Shown here piece by piece: positions 8,390-18,393 of a stretch of DNA of 64,000 nucleotides. Under the pieces are notes generated by a model, which saw nothing but the letters and a program-made list of their open reading frames with translations, ran no database searches and was not told where the DNA came from. The stretch lies in assembly GCA_947305005.1 (NCBI GenBank), contig CAMZCM010000013.1, positions 1-64,000 on the forward strand, read 5' to 3'. Made by a program: the position numbers and the translations under genes. This DNA comes from an uncultured Prevotellaceae bacterium (lineage in GTDB: Bacteria > Bacteroidota > Bacteroidia > Bacteroidales > Bacteroidaceae). Every line of letters begins with the position of its first letter. Position 1 is the first letter of the stretch.

Positions 8390-10477
8390 ATGAAAAGAAT
8401 ACAACAATACATCAAACATTCCATGCTGGCTACGGTAGCCATGCTGGCTTTGGGCGTAACATCATGTAATGATGATATCCCTGAGGAAAGCCTTTATACC
8501 TATCAAGCCGAGATGATGAGTGATTATCTTCGGAATCATGAGGATTTCTCTCTGTTTGCCCGTATCGTAGAGAAAGCTGGCAAGATGGATCTTCTGTCCT
8601 CCTATGGTCGCTATACATGCTTTGCTCCTACCAATTCAGCAATTAAGCAATATTTGGCTAAGCATGATCCAGTGTTGACTTCTGTTGAGGAGTTGTCACA
8701 GGCTGACTGTGATACGTTGACTTGTACGATGATTCTCAACGAACTCTACACTCTGACAGACTTGCTTCAGTTCGACGGCCGCACAGAACCCAACTTGCTT
8801 GGTCGAACATTGAAGTTGGAGGAGGTTCAGGTTATGGTCAATGATCCTGAATTGGGAGAGACGCCAGTCAGTACCTTCCGTGTGAATGGCTCTGGTGAGG
8901 TGGTTTATGCATTAGCCAACGACTCTGTTGAGAATGGTATCATTCATCCTGTCGATGCTGTCATTAAGTCTTCCAGCGCATTGCTTCCCGATGTCATCAA
9001 GAAAGACCAGTCTCTAACTATTTTCGCTCTTTGTCTCGAGTTAACGGGGTTGGATAAGCAACTGATGCTCGTCAAGGATGAGACGTATGACTATCGTCAA
9101 TGGGAATATAAGGAAGGACTTTATTGGTCTAATGATCATCAGAATTACTGTCATGTTCCCCGTACAAGAAGATATGGTTTTACGGCATTCTGTGTGACGG
9201 ATGAAACCCTGAAGACGGAATATAATATCAATACCTGGGAAGATCTTTATGATTATGCCTGTACCATATATCCTGAAGGAGCTGGTGCCGCATATTATGG
9301 GAAGGATCGCACTGCTTTGCAGGATGAGCGTAACCCGCTACATAAGTTGATTGCTTATCATTTACTTAACCGTAAGGCAGTCTATAGTAAACTTTATACG
9401 GATTGTACGATATACCATGGACCTGGTGGAATTAATCCGACTGAGTGGTACTCTACGATGAATCCGTATTCAACCCTGAAGATTGAAAAGGTATATAGTA
9501 ATAATTCGTTCTTTGGTACATCTGAGAAAGACAGTTTGTATATTAATCGTATGTATGATCCCAAGCGTAAGAACCTGACGGAACGCGGAGCGATTGTCTA
9601 TCACAATGTTCGCTCGGATATGCAACAAGATCAAGAGTGCGAGAACGGTATTTATTATTATATTGATCGCTTGATTGATTATGGTCAGAACACTCGTTCG
9701 CATGTCTTTAATACCCGTATGCGTATGGATCTCTATACCTTCTGGCCTGAGTTGATGAATAACGATATCCGTTCATCGGTAACAGATTCTCATGATGATA
9801 CGAAGGGTAAGGATTCAACCCCTAAGAACTTTATCTTCCCTCAAGGTTATTTTGAGAATTTCACATCTGATGAAGATGGTGACTTCATTTATCAAGGTTG
9901 TCGTAATTATTATTGGAGTTATGAAGGTGATGAATTCAATCTACGCTCTGATAACAATTCCTATGATGTCACATTCCAATTACCTTCTGTGCCATCAGGT
10001 CAGTATCAGATTCGTTTAGGTTTCTGCTTGATACCGACACGTGGTATCGCTCAATTCTATGTTGACGGTCAGCCTCAAGGCATACCTTTGGATATGCGCA
10101 GCAACCCGGGTGGTATTGAATGGCAATCCAGAACAGGTTGGAAGGCCTTGTCAACAATGGGTACAGAGGACGCTGAGCAAAACAAGAAAGACCTTCATAA
10201 CCAAGGTTGGTATCATGGTCCCAAGAGTGTTCGCTGTGGCAGTATTAAAGATTCAGAAGTCATTACCACTTCCAATACGACATCTTTCAGCGATATTGAT
10301 CGAACCACGCGGCGTGTCATATACACCGGGTATCTGGATGGAAACACGAAACATACCATCCGTATTCGCAGTGTTTGGGCTGATGGTGGTGCCGAGTTGA
10401 TGCTTGACTATATTGAGTTGGTACCCAAGAGCGTTTACGGCATTGACGAAGCTGAAACGGGTGAGGATGATCTTTAA
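8390..10477 (+). CDS. FAS1-domain lipoprotein 2 with C-terminal jelly-roll-like domain
   Basis: This is a 695-residue lipoprotein with lipobox V-T-S-C (Cys26). Two FAS1-type segments are visible: one with YTCFAPTNSAIKQYL near residue 76 and one with FTAFCVTDETLK near residue 262. The last 190 residues (about 500-685) look like a galactose-binding or malectin-like beta-sandwich, with VTFQLPSVPSGQYQIRLGF, a YVDGQPQG turn, an HTIRIRSVW strand and a terminal MLDYIELVP. That ending is typical of carbohydrate-binding jelly rolls, although ligand binding is only inferred. It is placed between the first SusD gene and the third FAS1 gene. No catalytic motif was recognised. Confidence 0.82.
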   Translation: MKRIQQYIKHSMLATVAMLALGVTSCNDDIPEESLYTYQAEMMSDYLRNHEDFSLFARIVEKAGKMDLLSSYGRYTCFAPTNSAIKQYLAKHDPVLTSVEELSQADCDTLTCTMILNELYTLTDLLQFDGRTEPNLLGRTLKLEEVQVMVNDPELGETPVSTFRVNGSGEVVYALANDSVENGIIHPVDAVIKSSSALLPDVIKKDQSLTIFALCLELTGLDKQLMLVKDETYDYRQWEYKEGLYWSNDHQNYCHVPRTRRYGFTAFCVTDETLKTEYNINTWEDLYDYACTIYPEGAGAAYYGKDRTALQDERNPLHKLIAYHLLNRKAVYSKLYTDCTIYHGPGGINPTEWYSTMNPYSTLKIEKVYSNNSFFGTSEKDSLYINRMYDPKRKNLTERGAIVYHNVRSDMQQDQECENGIYYYIDRLIDYGQNTRSHVFNTRMRMDLYTFWPELMNNDIRSSVTDSHDDTKGKDSTPKNFIFPQGYFENFTSDEDGDFIYQGCRNYYWSYEGDEFNLRSDNNSYDVTFQLPSVPSGQYQIRLGFCLIPTRGIAQFYVDGQPQGIPLDMRSNPGGIEWQSRTGWKALSTMGTEDAEQNKKDLHNQGWYHGPKSVRCGSIKDSEVITTSNTTSFSDIDRTTRRVIYTGYLDGNTKHTIRIRSVWADGGAELMLDYIELVPKSVYGIDEAETGEDDL

Positions 10478-10516
10478 TTCATGTGATTTCATTAAGTCAA
10501 ATATAGTATTATAAAT

Positions 10517-12445
10517 ATGAAGACGAATCAATATATCATCCTTGGAGCCAGCTGGCTGTTAAGTATGTCGCTCTTGACGGCCTGTAATGACGCATGGGAT
10601 GAGCATTATGTAGATTTTGCAGGGGCTTCAACTGATGATGCGCCCAGATTGCTGGAACACGTTCAGGCAGATCCGGATCTGTCGGAGTTCCTGCGGGTTG
10701 CTCAACATATCGGATATGATGCGGTTCTTGCTGCGCCCCAGAAACTGACCCTTTGGGCACCGGTGATTACGAAAGCACAAGCTGACAGCGTCATCGCAGT
10801 CTATGATGCACAGAAACAGATTGTTGATGACAGAGGCTATCGCAAACAAGATAAGGATAATGCCGCTGTAACACAGTTCCTCCAGAACCATATCGCTTTA
10901 TATGGCCGTTCCACGAACTCCACGACCAATGACACGGTACGTATGTGGAATGGTAAGTATATGACGATGACTGATGAGAGCTTGAATGGGATTCCTTATT
11001 TGCAGAAGAACATTGTAGCCTCTAATGGTATCATGTTCAAGCTGGATGGCAAGCAGTCGTTCTTGCCCAATGTCCGTGAATCGTTCTTGCTGAGTGAAGG
11101 CCTTGATAGCGTTGCATCTTTCTATGGGTCTTTTGATCGGTATGAAATAGACACAGAAGAATCTATCAGACGTGATATCGTTGATGGAGAAGTCGTGTAT
11201 GCGGACTCCGTGATTAATCTGACGAATAGACTCTACAATACTTTCGGATACATTCATCGTGAGGATAGTTCTTATCTGTTCTTTGCTCCGACCAAGGAGG
11301 TTTGGAAGGCAGAGTATGATAAATTCTTGCCTCAGTTCAATTATACTGCAGTGAATAGTGAGGATCAGGCGTTAAAGGATTCCTTGAAACAATTGAATGC
11401 TCGGATGGGAATCATTGCCGGACGCGTCTTCAATCTGAAGCAGCAGAAAAATGAATATGAGGATTCCATCAAGAATACCCAGTATTATAATTCTCCCAAG
11501 TATTATGGTCTGAACGTCTTCTTCAAACCTAAAGCAGCTTATGATGCTACCACAGGCGAGGGCATTTTTGGAGGCCTTACTCCCGTTCAATGTTCGAATG
11601 GTCTCATGTATATTGATAGTGAGGGCCGCATTGATCCTCGTAAGACTTTTCAACAGGCACGTTATATCGATATAACGAGAGGCCATTATGATATCAGAGC
11701 GCTACCCATTGGCAAAGATGGTGATACATGGATGAATCAGTCGAGCGTAGCTATGAAGTCCGTCGCAGACTCCATAGAAGTGGGAATGGGTGCTGAAACA
11801 ACGATGTTTAAGTTCGAGAAGCTGAAGGAGAAGAATTATCTGGAGATCAAGCCGAACTCTTTCTCGTCAGAAATCACTGGTTATAATGCATTGCATGACA
11901 CCATCTATTTCTTCCTGCCTAACACCTTCTCCAATATGTATTATAATGTATATGTCGTGATGGTGCCGGAGTTCGCAGATCGTGATGGCTATACACCAGG
12001 CGCTCAGATTCCGGAACTGCGTTTCAGAGTTGGTTTCACGGAACGCAAAAATGGAGAACCTACGACATCTACCAATCCTTCAGATAATGCCTATTTCCCC
12101 AATAGTACGGAAGAAGAACTTAGAGTCAGTACAAAGGCTCAAGCAGCAGGGTATGGCAGTGCGAAGAATTTCAACTATGATGGTAAGGATGTGAGGGTGA
12201 TACCTATAGATATTGCGCGTAAATTTACTTATGCATCATTTGATGGAACAGGCTCCAATACCTATTCCTATGCTCAGCGCTATCGCATCAGTTCCTATGC
12301 CCAACAGAATAACATCAACAAGGGAACACAGACGAATGTAATGCGTATCAATAGGCTCATATATATACCTTTTGAGACTGAAGATGAGGCAAAAGACTTT
12401 GAGTTGGCTGATGATTTGTCGAACCTAAAAGAATATAGTGAATAA
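10517..12445 (+). CDS. FAS1-domain lipoprotein 3
   Basis: This is a 642-residue lipoprotein with lipobox L-T-A-C (Cys23). FAS1 motifs occur near residue 75 (LTLWAPVITKAQADSVI) and residue 252 (YLFFAPTKEVWKAEYD). The C-terminal 200 residues are beta-rich (DTIYFFLPNTFSNMYYNVYV, then ELRFRVGF), have no family I can name, and differ from the C-terminus of the preceding FAS1 protein. The stop overlaps the next start by one base (TAATG at 12443-12447), so it is coupled to the second SusC gene. This mirrors the first gene of the operon, where FAS1 lipoprotein 1 is coupled to SusC 1. Confidence 0.8.
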   Translation: MKTNQYIILGASWLLSMSLLTACNDAWDEHYVDFAGASTDDAPRLLEHVQADPDLSEFLRVAQHIGYDAVLAAPQKLTLWAPVITKAQADSVIAVYDAQKQIVDDRGYRKQDKDNAAVTQFLQNHIALYGRSTNSTTNDTVRMWNGKYMTMTDESLNGIPYLQKNIVASNGIMFKLDGKQSFLPNVRESFLLSEGLDSVASFYGSFDRYEIDTEESIRRDIVDGEVVYADSVINLTNRLYNTFGYIHREDSSYLFFAPTKEVWKAEYDKFLPQFNYTAVNSEDQALKDSLKQLNARMGIIAGRVFNLKQQKNEYEDSIKNTQYYNSPKYYGLNVFFKPKAAYDATTGEGIFGGLTPVQCSNGLMYIDSEGRIDPRKTFQQARYIDITRGHYDIRALPIGKDGDTWMNQSSVAMKSVADSIEVGMGAETTMFKFEKLKEKNYLEIKPNSFSSEITGYNALHDTIYFFLPNTFSNMYYNVYVVMVPEFADRDGYTPGAQIPELRFRVGFTERKNGEPTTSTNPSDNAYFPNSTEEELRVSTKAQAAGYGSAKNFNYDGKDVRVIPIDIARKFTYASFDGTGSNTYSYAQRYRISSYAQQNNINKGTQTNVMRINRLIYIPFETEDEAKDFELADDLSNLKEYSE

Positions 12446-15400
12446 TGAAATACGTAGGCTTATATTGTCTTTCCCTCTGTCTGATGCTCCCGATGGGCAT
12501 GTATGCTCAGGACGAACTGGACATGGATGAAGAAGACAACGTTGTGGTGCAGCATGTACGCAAAACTGTTAAGAAACGTGAGCCCACTCGTGAGATTTCG
12601 GGTAAGGTGGTTAGTCAGCAGGACCATGCGCCATTAGCAGGTGTGCTGGTTCAGGCTGTCGCCGGAGAAGGTTATTCAGCCCTTACCGATGAAGAGGGCC
12701 TTTTCACCTTGAGGGTTCCTCTCTATAACTCGGCAATTACGGTGACCCTTCCAGGTTATAACACGGTGCGTGTCGGCTTGAATGAGAGTGGCTTGTTACG
12801 TGAGATTATTCTGCATAATGAAGTCGCACGTCCTCTCTACCAGGAGGATGATAACATCATGAATGTCTCACGTGCTACTGACTTCGATTTCTCAAGTGCT
12901 ACAGATATTGCTACAGAAATCCAAAGTCAGTTGGGCGCAGATGTACGCTCAGCTCAGCGAAGCGACCTGAAAGCCGTTGGTAATTACATGCAGGTCAACG
13001 GTGTCGGCAGTTATATGACGAATGCACAGCCGTTAGTGGTGATAGACGGTATCATCACAGAGATGCAGTATGACCGTGAGATGATTCACTCAGGCTTCTA
13101 CAACGATGTCCTGGGTTACATCAATGTAAATGACATTGCCAGCGTGGAAATTCTCAAGAACGGAACTGCTTTATATGGCGCGAAAGGTGCCAACGGCGTC
13201 ATCTTGATTCGTACCAAACGTAACACGTCAATGGCTACGCGCATTGCCGCTACAGCAAATGTCGGTGTTGAATTCCTGCCACGTCAGTACAATATGATGT
13301 CCGGCTCACAGTTCAAGTCATACGCCAGTGATTTGCTATCCACCACAGGTACGAGGTTGCAGAGTTTCAAGTTCATGCGCTCGGATAATCCGAATTTCTA
13401 TTGGATCAATAAGTATAACAACGACACCGATTGGAAGGATGGTATTCTTCATACCGCGTTTAGTCAGAATTATGGTCTGAATGTGCAAGGTGGTGGCGAG
13501 ATTGCCGGTTACATGTTGTCCATTGGCTATAATCATGCTGATGAGCAATTGGAGGAAGCCAACTTCAACCGTTTGAGTATCCGCTTTAATACGGATATCA
13601 AGATTACAGACTGGATCGATGTTCGCTTTGATGCTTCTTTTGCTAATACTACTCGTCAATTATATGATACAGGCGCTCCTGAGGACTATGATAACGGAAC
13701 TGTTACATCGTTGAACTTTTTGAGCTATACAAAATCTCCAATGCTCAGCCCATACAGCTTTGTCGCCAGCGATGACGGACCGGGTGTAATCAATCCCAAT
13801 CACTTGGATATTGATGATGAGGACTACTTGAAAGAAGTCACGCAGCTGAATAATAGCAACTATGAGTTGGCAAACCCGTTAGCTATTCTGGAATATGGAA
13901 CGGCACAGAATAAGAATTACTTTGACAGCTCTTTCCTGACGCTATCCATCACCCCCTCGTGGCATCCGAATAAGAATCTGAAGATTTCTTCAGTGTTTAA
14001 TTATTCCTTGGCCAATACCAACGAGAAGTACTATATTCCTATGAATGGAGTTCCTCGCTTCTATGTTACTGACTTCCATGCCTCCATGGAGAATCTGATT
14101 GCCTCGCTTTACAGCAAGCAGAATAGCATCTTCAGTGACACAAAGGTGGAATGGAAACATCGTTATGATGGACATAGTATTGACCTTCAGGGTGGCTTCC
14201 GTTTCCTCAATGAGAGTTATACCCTAACACGCCAAAGCGGTTACAATACGGGTAACGATAAGACTCCTCAGATTTCCAATACGAACGCCGCAACGCGTCG
14301 CATCTCCGGTTCTCAGGAGAACTGGGCTACGTTGACATGGTATGGACAAGCCAAATACAACTGGGCTAATAGGTATTATCTGCGAGGTGACTTGGCAGTA
14401 GAGACCAATTCACAGTTTGGCCGTGATGCACAAAGCGGACTCAAAATGTTCGGTGTCGTCTGGGGTATCTTCCCAAGCTTGCAGGCTGGATGGGTACTCA
14501 GCAATGAGAAATGGTTCGATGTCGCAGGTGTAGATTACTTGAAGTTGACAGCGGGCTATGGAATCAGCGGTAATGATGCTTTGCCCTACGATGCTTCGAG
14601 AACCTATTTCAGGAACAATATGTTCTTAGGCCAGATTCCCAGCTTGGTATTGGAGAATATCGGTAATACAGAGCTGCAATGGGAGACAACCCGTCGCTTG
14701 AATGTAGGTCTTGAAGGACACTTCTTCAACAACCGCGTCTCTGTTGCCCTCAATGGCTTTAAGAGCTGGACCAGCGACCTGCTGACCCTTCGTTCCCTGA
14801 ACTATCTTACCGGTATTGACCAGAATTGGAGCAATGGCGGCAAGCTGGAAAATAAAGGCTTTGATGTCAATGTCTCGGCTCATCTCATATCAGGCAACAA
14901 ATGGAACTGGAGCGCAGGACTTTCTGTTGGGCATTATGTCAACACTTTGACAGAATTGCCGGATGGCGCAACTTATGACGACCATCAGGTTCTTGGCGCT
15001 ACTATCCGTAGTAGTGTAGGCTCCTCAATCAATCAGTTCTATGGTTATAAGACAGAGAAGACCTCGACCGGTAGTGTGGTGTATGCAACAGCCGAGGAGG
15101 CACAGGCAGATGGCCTTTATCGTCTGGCTGCTGATGGCGTTACGAAAACCTATTTCGGAGCTGGTGATGTCAAATACGCAAATCTAAGTGGTACAGATGG
15201 AGAGATCAACGAGGACGACCGTACTGTCATCGGTGATGCGAATCCTGATGTCTATGGTAATATATGGACCTCTCTGAGCTATAAACGTTTGACCCTTGAT
15301 GTCGGCTTCAATTATTCTTTGGGTAATGACATCTATAATTATATGCGTCAGCAATTGGAGTCGGGTAGCCGTTTCATGAATCAGACAACTGCCGTCCTCA

Positions 15401-15732
15401 ACAGATGGTCTTATGAAGGCCAGCGGACCGACATTCCCCGTGCCACCTATGGCGACCCGATGGGAAACAATGTTTTCAGCGATCGTTGGATTGAAGATGG
15501 CAGCTACCTCCGTCTGAAGAATGTGACCCTCAGTTATAAGTTGCCTATCAATAATACCTATATTCAAGGTATCACCGTATGGGCTCGTGCCACGAATCTA
15601 TTGACCATCACCAAATATCTCGGTATTGATCCGGAAGTATCCATGGGTAATAGTGTCCTTTATCAGGGCATAGACCGTGGCTATCTTACGACGGGCCGCA
15701 CGATTAATCTTGGTGTGAAAATCAACCTCTAA
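12445..15732 (+). CDS. SusC/RagA-family TonB-dependent outer membrane transporter 2
   Basis: This is a 1095-residue SusC paralogue. The signal peptide ends near MYA-Q (residues 21/22). An acidic segment (residues 23-31) and a basic segment (39-48) precede the carboxypeptidase-regulatory-like domain at about 50-115 (ISGKVVSQ, then DEEGLFTLRVP). The plug carries QPLVVIDGI, IASVEILKNGTALYGAKG and ANGVILIRTKRN, followed by a 22-stranded-type barrel ending LGVKINL. It is clearly divergent from SusC 1, so this is not a recent duplication. It is coupled to the FAS1 gene upstream and to susD 2, 12 bases downstream. Confidence 0.94.
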   Translation: MKYVGLYCLSLCLMLPMGMYAQDELDMDEEDNVVVQHVRKTVKKREPTREISGKVVSQQDHAPLAGVLVQAVAGEGYSALTDEEGLFTLRVPLYNSAITVTLPGYNTVRVGLNESGLLREIILHNEVARPLYQEDDNIMNVSRATDFDFSSATDIATEIQSQLGADVRSAQRSDLKAVGNYMQVNGVGSYMTNAQPLVVIDGIITEMQYDREMIHSGFYNDVLGYINVNDIASVEILKNGTALYGAKGANGVILIRTKRNTSMATRIAATANVGVEFLPRQYNMMSGSQFKSYASDLLSTTGTRLQSFKFMRSDNPNFYWINKYNNDTDWKDGILHTAFSQNYGLNVQGGGEIAGYMLSIGYNHADEQLEEANFNRLSIRFNTDIKITDWIDVRFDASFANTTRQLYDTGAPEDYDNGTVTSLNFLSYTKSPMLSPYSFVASDDGPGVINPNHLDIDDEDYLKEVTQLNNSNYELANPLAILEYGTAQNKNYFDSSFLTLSITPSWHPNKNLKISSVFNYSLANTNEKYYIPMNGVPRFYVTDFHASMENLIASLYSKQNSIFSDTKVEWKHRYDGHSIDLQGGFRFLNESYTLTRQSGYNTGNDKTPQISNTNAATRRISGSQENWATLTWYGQAKYNWANRYYLRGDLAVETNSQFGRDAQSGLKMFGVVWGIFPSLQAGWVLSNEKWFDVAGVDYLKLTAGYGISGNDALPYDASRTYFRNNMFLGQIPSLVLENIGNTELQWETTRRLNVGLEGHFFNNRVSVALNGFKSWTSDLLTLRSLNYLTGIDQNWSNGGKLENKGFDVNVSAHLISGNKWNWSAGLSVGHYVNTLTELPDGATYDDHQVLGATIRSSVGSSINQFYGYKTEKTSTGSVVYATAEEAQADGLYRLAADGVTKTYFGAGDVKYANLSGTDGEINEDDRTVIGDANPDVYGNIWTSLSYKRLTLDVGFNYSLGNDIYNYMRQQLESGSRFMNQTTAVLNRWSYEGQRTDIPRATYGDPMGNNVFSDRWIEDGSYLRLKNVTLSYKLPINNTYIQGITVWARATNLLTITKYLGIDPEVSMGNSVLYQGIDRGYLTTGRTINLGVKINL

Positions 15733-15744
15733 TCTTCTGTAGAT

Positions 15745-18162
15745 ATGAAAAAGATGAAATATATCCTCCCGGCCGTCATGGTAATCATAGGGGCGACAGC
15801 CTTCGTTTCCTGCGACGATATGCTTGACATGGGCAACGATGACGTGCTTTATACAGATGAGAATACGCTGAAGTCCGCGAATGATACGGTGAACTCCTTT
15901 ACGGGTATCCTTTATCAGTTGCAGAAGATTGCCGTGCGCACGAATCTGTTTGGCGAATTACGTGGAGACCTCACTCAGGTCTATACTACGGCGAATGCTA
16001 ATCTCAAGGCGATTGCCGATTTCACGATGGATAGTAACAATCCTTACAACAATCCTCGTGATTACTATGCAGTCATCAATAACTGTAACTACTTCCTCAA
16101 GAACGCAGATACGGAATTGACGGAAAAACGCTACATGAACAATACACCCACTGATTATCATGTCCTTCGTGCAGAATGGGTGGCAGTGCGTGCGATGCGT
16201 GCCTGGCTGTATTTGCAGTTGGGACAGATCTACGGCGATAATATTCCCGTCATAGAAGAACCCCTGCTCTCCATTGATGATTCACAGGACGCATTCAAAG
16301 ATACCAGTAACCGTCATGACTTGGCATGGATCTGCGATCATTTTATTGCAGATCTTGAAGGATATGTCGATTGGTTTGACTATCCTTATCATGGTAATCC
16401 AGGACGTGGTGGCTATAGCGGTAGTACCCCTTCTCGCATGAGTGTATTCCCTATCCAATTGGTGCTGGGTGACCTGTGTTTATGGCTGTCTTCTATCCGC
16501 GGCGGCGATCAGAGTCTGGCCAAGAAAGCAGCAGAGTATTATTACAAGTACATTGTCTGGGTACCCTCTGCATCGGGCGACGGTATCATCAACAATTCTG
16601 GGTATAAGAAAATCAATGTGACAGGTTACAATCGTGACTATTGGAGTATGTCTAATGGCATATACTCTACACCGAGTATCAGCTTTTCATATAGAGGTGG
16701 AGGAGGCTATTCTGTTGGATGGTCTGGTATGGGTTTCATGACGCCTTACATGTATTCTACCGGATCGGGCTCTTTCGGTAGCTCTAGCTCGGATGTGATC
16801 ACTGCGATTGCGATGGACTCTGTTGCTGCTGCAGCTCATTTTAATGATTTGCGTTTCATGTATAATCTGAATTCTGAGGATGATCGTACGCCTGCAAGCT
16901 TAGGACCTTCACAGCCTTGTATTGATTATAGTGACAGTCAGGTCTATGGCGATTATTACAAAGCTTCCAACTCCTTGACTGCAAGCTTCATCGTACGTCA
17001 ACCGGAGAGCCTTCCAGAGTCATTTAAGCAACATCACTTCTCAGGTGATTTGCGTCTGGGCACCAATGTCTGGAATTTCACAGATGCAGAAGGAAGCGGA
17101 CAACAGGTGATCCTGAAATCTATGACGACTAGGGATGTCACCATCTATCGCACGGCTGATATCTATCTTCGTCTTGCCGAAGCATTGAATACCGCAGGTT
17201 ATCCCTATTTTGCCAAGTACATTCTTACACTGGGCTTGGATCAGACTGTGATGGATAACTTGGTACTCTCACAATGCTATGATAAGAGCGACAGCATATT
17301 CGTGCAGCAGTTTAAGTTCCCGCGCGAGGTGAATGGAGGCTATGGCTTCCGTACGCAGTTGTCACCGACTTCGACAACGGTGAACTCTCCGGTCAACAGC
17401 TATTACTTCTTAGGTCCTTCTACCTATAACGCTAGTGGTCAGAAAGTTGTTGCAGGCTTCGATGACCTTTCGGATGTGAATCAGATTGGTATTCATCAAC
17501 GTGGTAGTGGTAATGCTTATGAGAATCCCTATTATTATCCTGCAGAGGTTGATGAGATTCCGAATGATGTCACAAAAACCAGGAATCATGACTTAAGACC
17601 CGTACAACCCGTCCTCTTTGTGGCTCCTACATCTACGCCAGATGCTGCTCGTGCATTCTTGAGTGATTTGAAGGCAAACAATGCTGAATTGATTCAACAG
17701 TTAGTGGATGAAGAAGGTATTGTAGAACCTGTGTTAGATACCAGTGTTCTACCCGTTACGCAGTGGGCTGATGCCGTAGCCACATATCGTGACCAACTGC
17801 GCGCCTTGAGTGATAAACATCAGGCTGAATTTTTACAAAAGGCCATCAATTGGCAGCGTGAGAATGCTCACCTCGTCAAGGATCGTCAACAGGAAGTCGT
17901 GGATAGTTTGCTGGATATCGAATCTGCATTGGAGACTTGTTTTGAAGGCTTCCGCTTTGGCTTCCTCATGCGTGCAGACTATCGTTGCGGTGGAACTGGC
18001 CGTAAGATGGGCGGCGGCCGTCTCTATGCTCCCGGACAATATCTGGCAGAGCGCGTAGGTAAACGCGACGGTGGCTTACAGGGCCGACTGATGGATCGCA
18101 ATAAATGGTTCTTCGGCTGGAAGGATGCTTTGACCGGTGCAACAATTGGTATTCAACAATAA
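15745..18162 (+). CDS. SusD/RagB-family surface lipoprotein 2, enlarged
   Basis: This is an 805-residue lipoprotein with lipobox F-V-S-C (Cys23). The N-terminal SusD pattern is present (CDDMLDMGNDDVLYTDENTL, then YYAVINNCNYFL and WVAVRAMRAWLYLQLGQIYG). It is about 200 residues longer than most SusD proteins. Much of the excess is a predicted helical, charged stretch at about residues 620-735, inserted before the canonical C-terminal element ALETCFEGFRFGFLMRADYR. Many Gly, Ser and Tyr residues occur around 310-350. It is the last gene of the operon and is followed by a strong hairpin. An alternative start is the ATG three codons downstream. Confidence 0.88.
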   Translation: MKKMKYILPAVMVIIGATAFVSCDDMLDMGNDDVLYTDENTLKSANDTVNSFTGILYQLQKIAVRTNLFGELRGDLTQVYTTANANLKAIADFTMDSNNPYNNPRDYYAVINNCNYFLKNADTELTEKRYMNNTPTDYHVLRAEWVAVRAMRAWLYLQLGQIYGDNIPVIEEPLLSIDDSQDAFKDTSNRHDLAWICDHFIADLEGYVDWFDYPYHGNPGRGGYSGSTPSRMSVFPIQLVLGDLCLWLSSIRGGDQSLAKKAAEYYYKYIVWVPSASGDGIINNSGYKKINVTGYNRDYWSMSNGIYSTPSISFSYRGGGGYSVGWSGMGFMTPYMYSTGSGSFGSSSSDVITAIAMDSVAAAAHFNDLRFMYNLNSEDDRTPASLGPSQPCIDYSDSQVYGDYYKASNSLTASFIVRQPESLPESFKQHHFSGDLRLGTNVWNFTDAEGSGQQVILKSMTTRDVTIYRTADIYLRLAEALNTAGYPYFAKYILTLGLDQTVMDNLVLSQCYDKSDSIFVQQFKFPREVNGGYGFRTQLSPTSTTVNSPVNSYYFLGPSTYNASGQKVVAGFDDLSDVNQIGIHQRGSGNAYENPYYYPAEVDEIPNDVTKTRNHDLRPVQPVLFVAPTSTPDAARAFLSDLKANNAELIQQLVDEEGIVEPVLDTSVLPVTQWADAVATYRDQLRALSDKHQAEFLQKAINWQRENAHLVKDRQQEVVDSLLDIESALETCFEGFRFGFLMRADYRCGGTGRKMGGGRLYAPGQYLAERVGKRDGGLQGRLMDRNKWFFGWKDALTGATIGIQQ

Positions 18163-18205
18163 TTGTAAGCATTCAATCAACAACAGGTTTTAATACCTAT
18201 TACAA

Positions 18206-18249
18206 AACAACAGCAGCTACACCATTTTCGGTTTGTAGCTGCTGTTGTT
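18206..18249 (+). terminator. Strong hairpin terminator after the FAS1-SusCD operon
   Basis: A perfect 16-bp inverted repeat (arms 18206-18221 and 18234-18249, AACAACAGCAGCTACA and its complement) encloses a 12-base loop. It lies 44 bases after the susD stop. It has no long T tract, but its stem strength and position fit a transcription end point. Confidence 0.7.
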
Positions 18250-18275
18250 ATAGTGTTGTACCTATCTGTGTCACG

Positions 18276-18385
18276 CCTATATACCTATAATTTCAAAGGT
18301 ATAGACCTATAAGCCAAAAGGTATAGACTTGTAGCGCAAAAGGTATAGACGTGTAGGCCGAAAGGTCTATACCTGTGAAACGACA
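18276..18385. repeat. Degenerate 22-bp tandem repeats between convergent genes
   Basis: Five consecutive 22-base units are visible: 18276-18297, 18298-18319, 18320-18341, 18342-18363 and 18364-18385. The central three share GGTATAGAC, then a variable NTRTAGnnC, then an A-rich end. The first and last are more diverged. The phase stays exactly 22, which is not a multiple of 3, so they are not coding. AGGTATAGACCT at 18297-18308 is the exact reverse complement of AGGTCTATACCT at 18363-18374, so the cluster can also fold as a long hairpin. The array fills the space between the operon terminator and the stop of the BspA-like gene. Confidence 0.75.
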
Positions 18386-18393
18386 CCCATATC

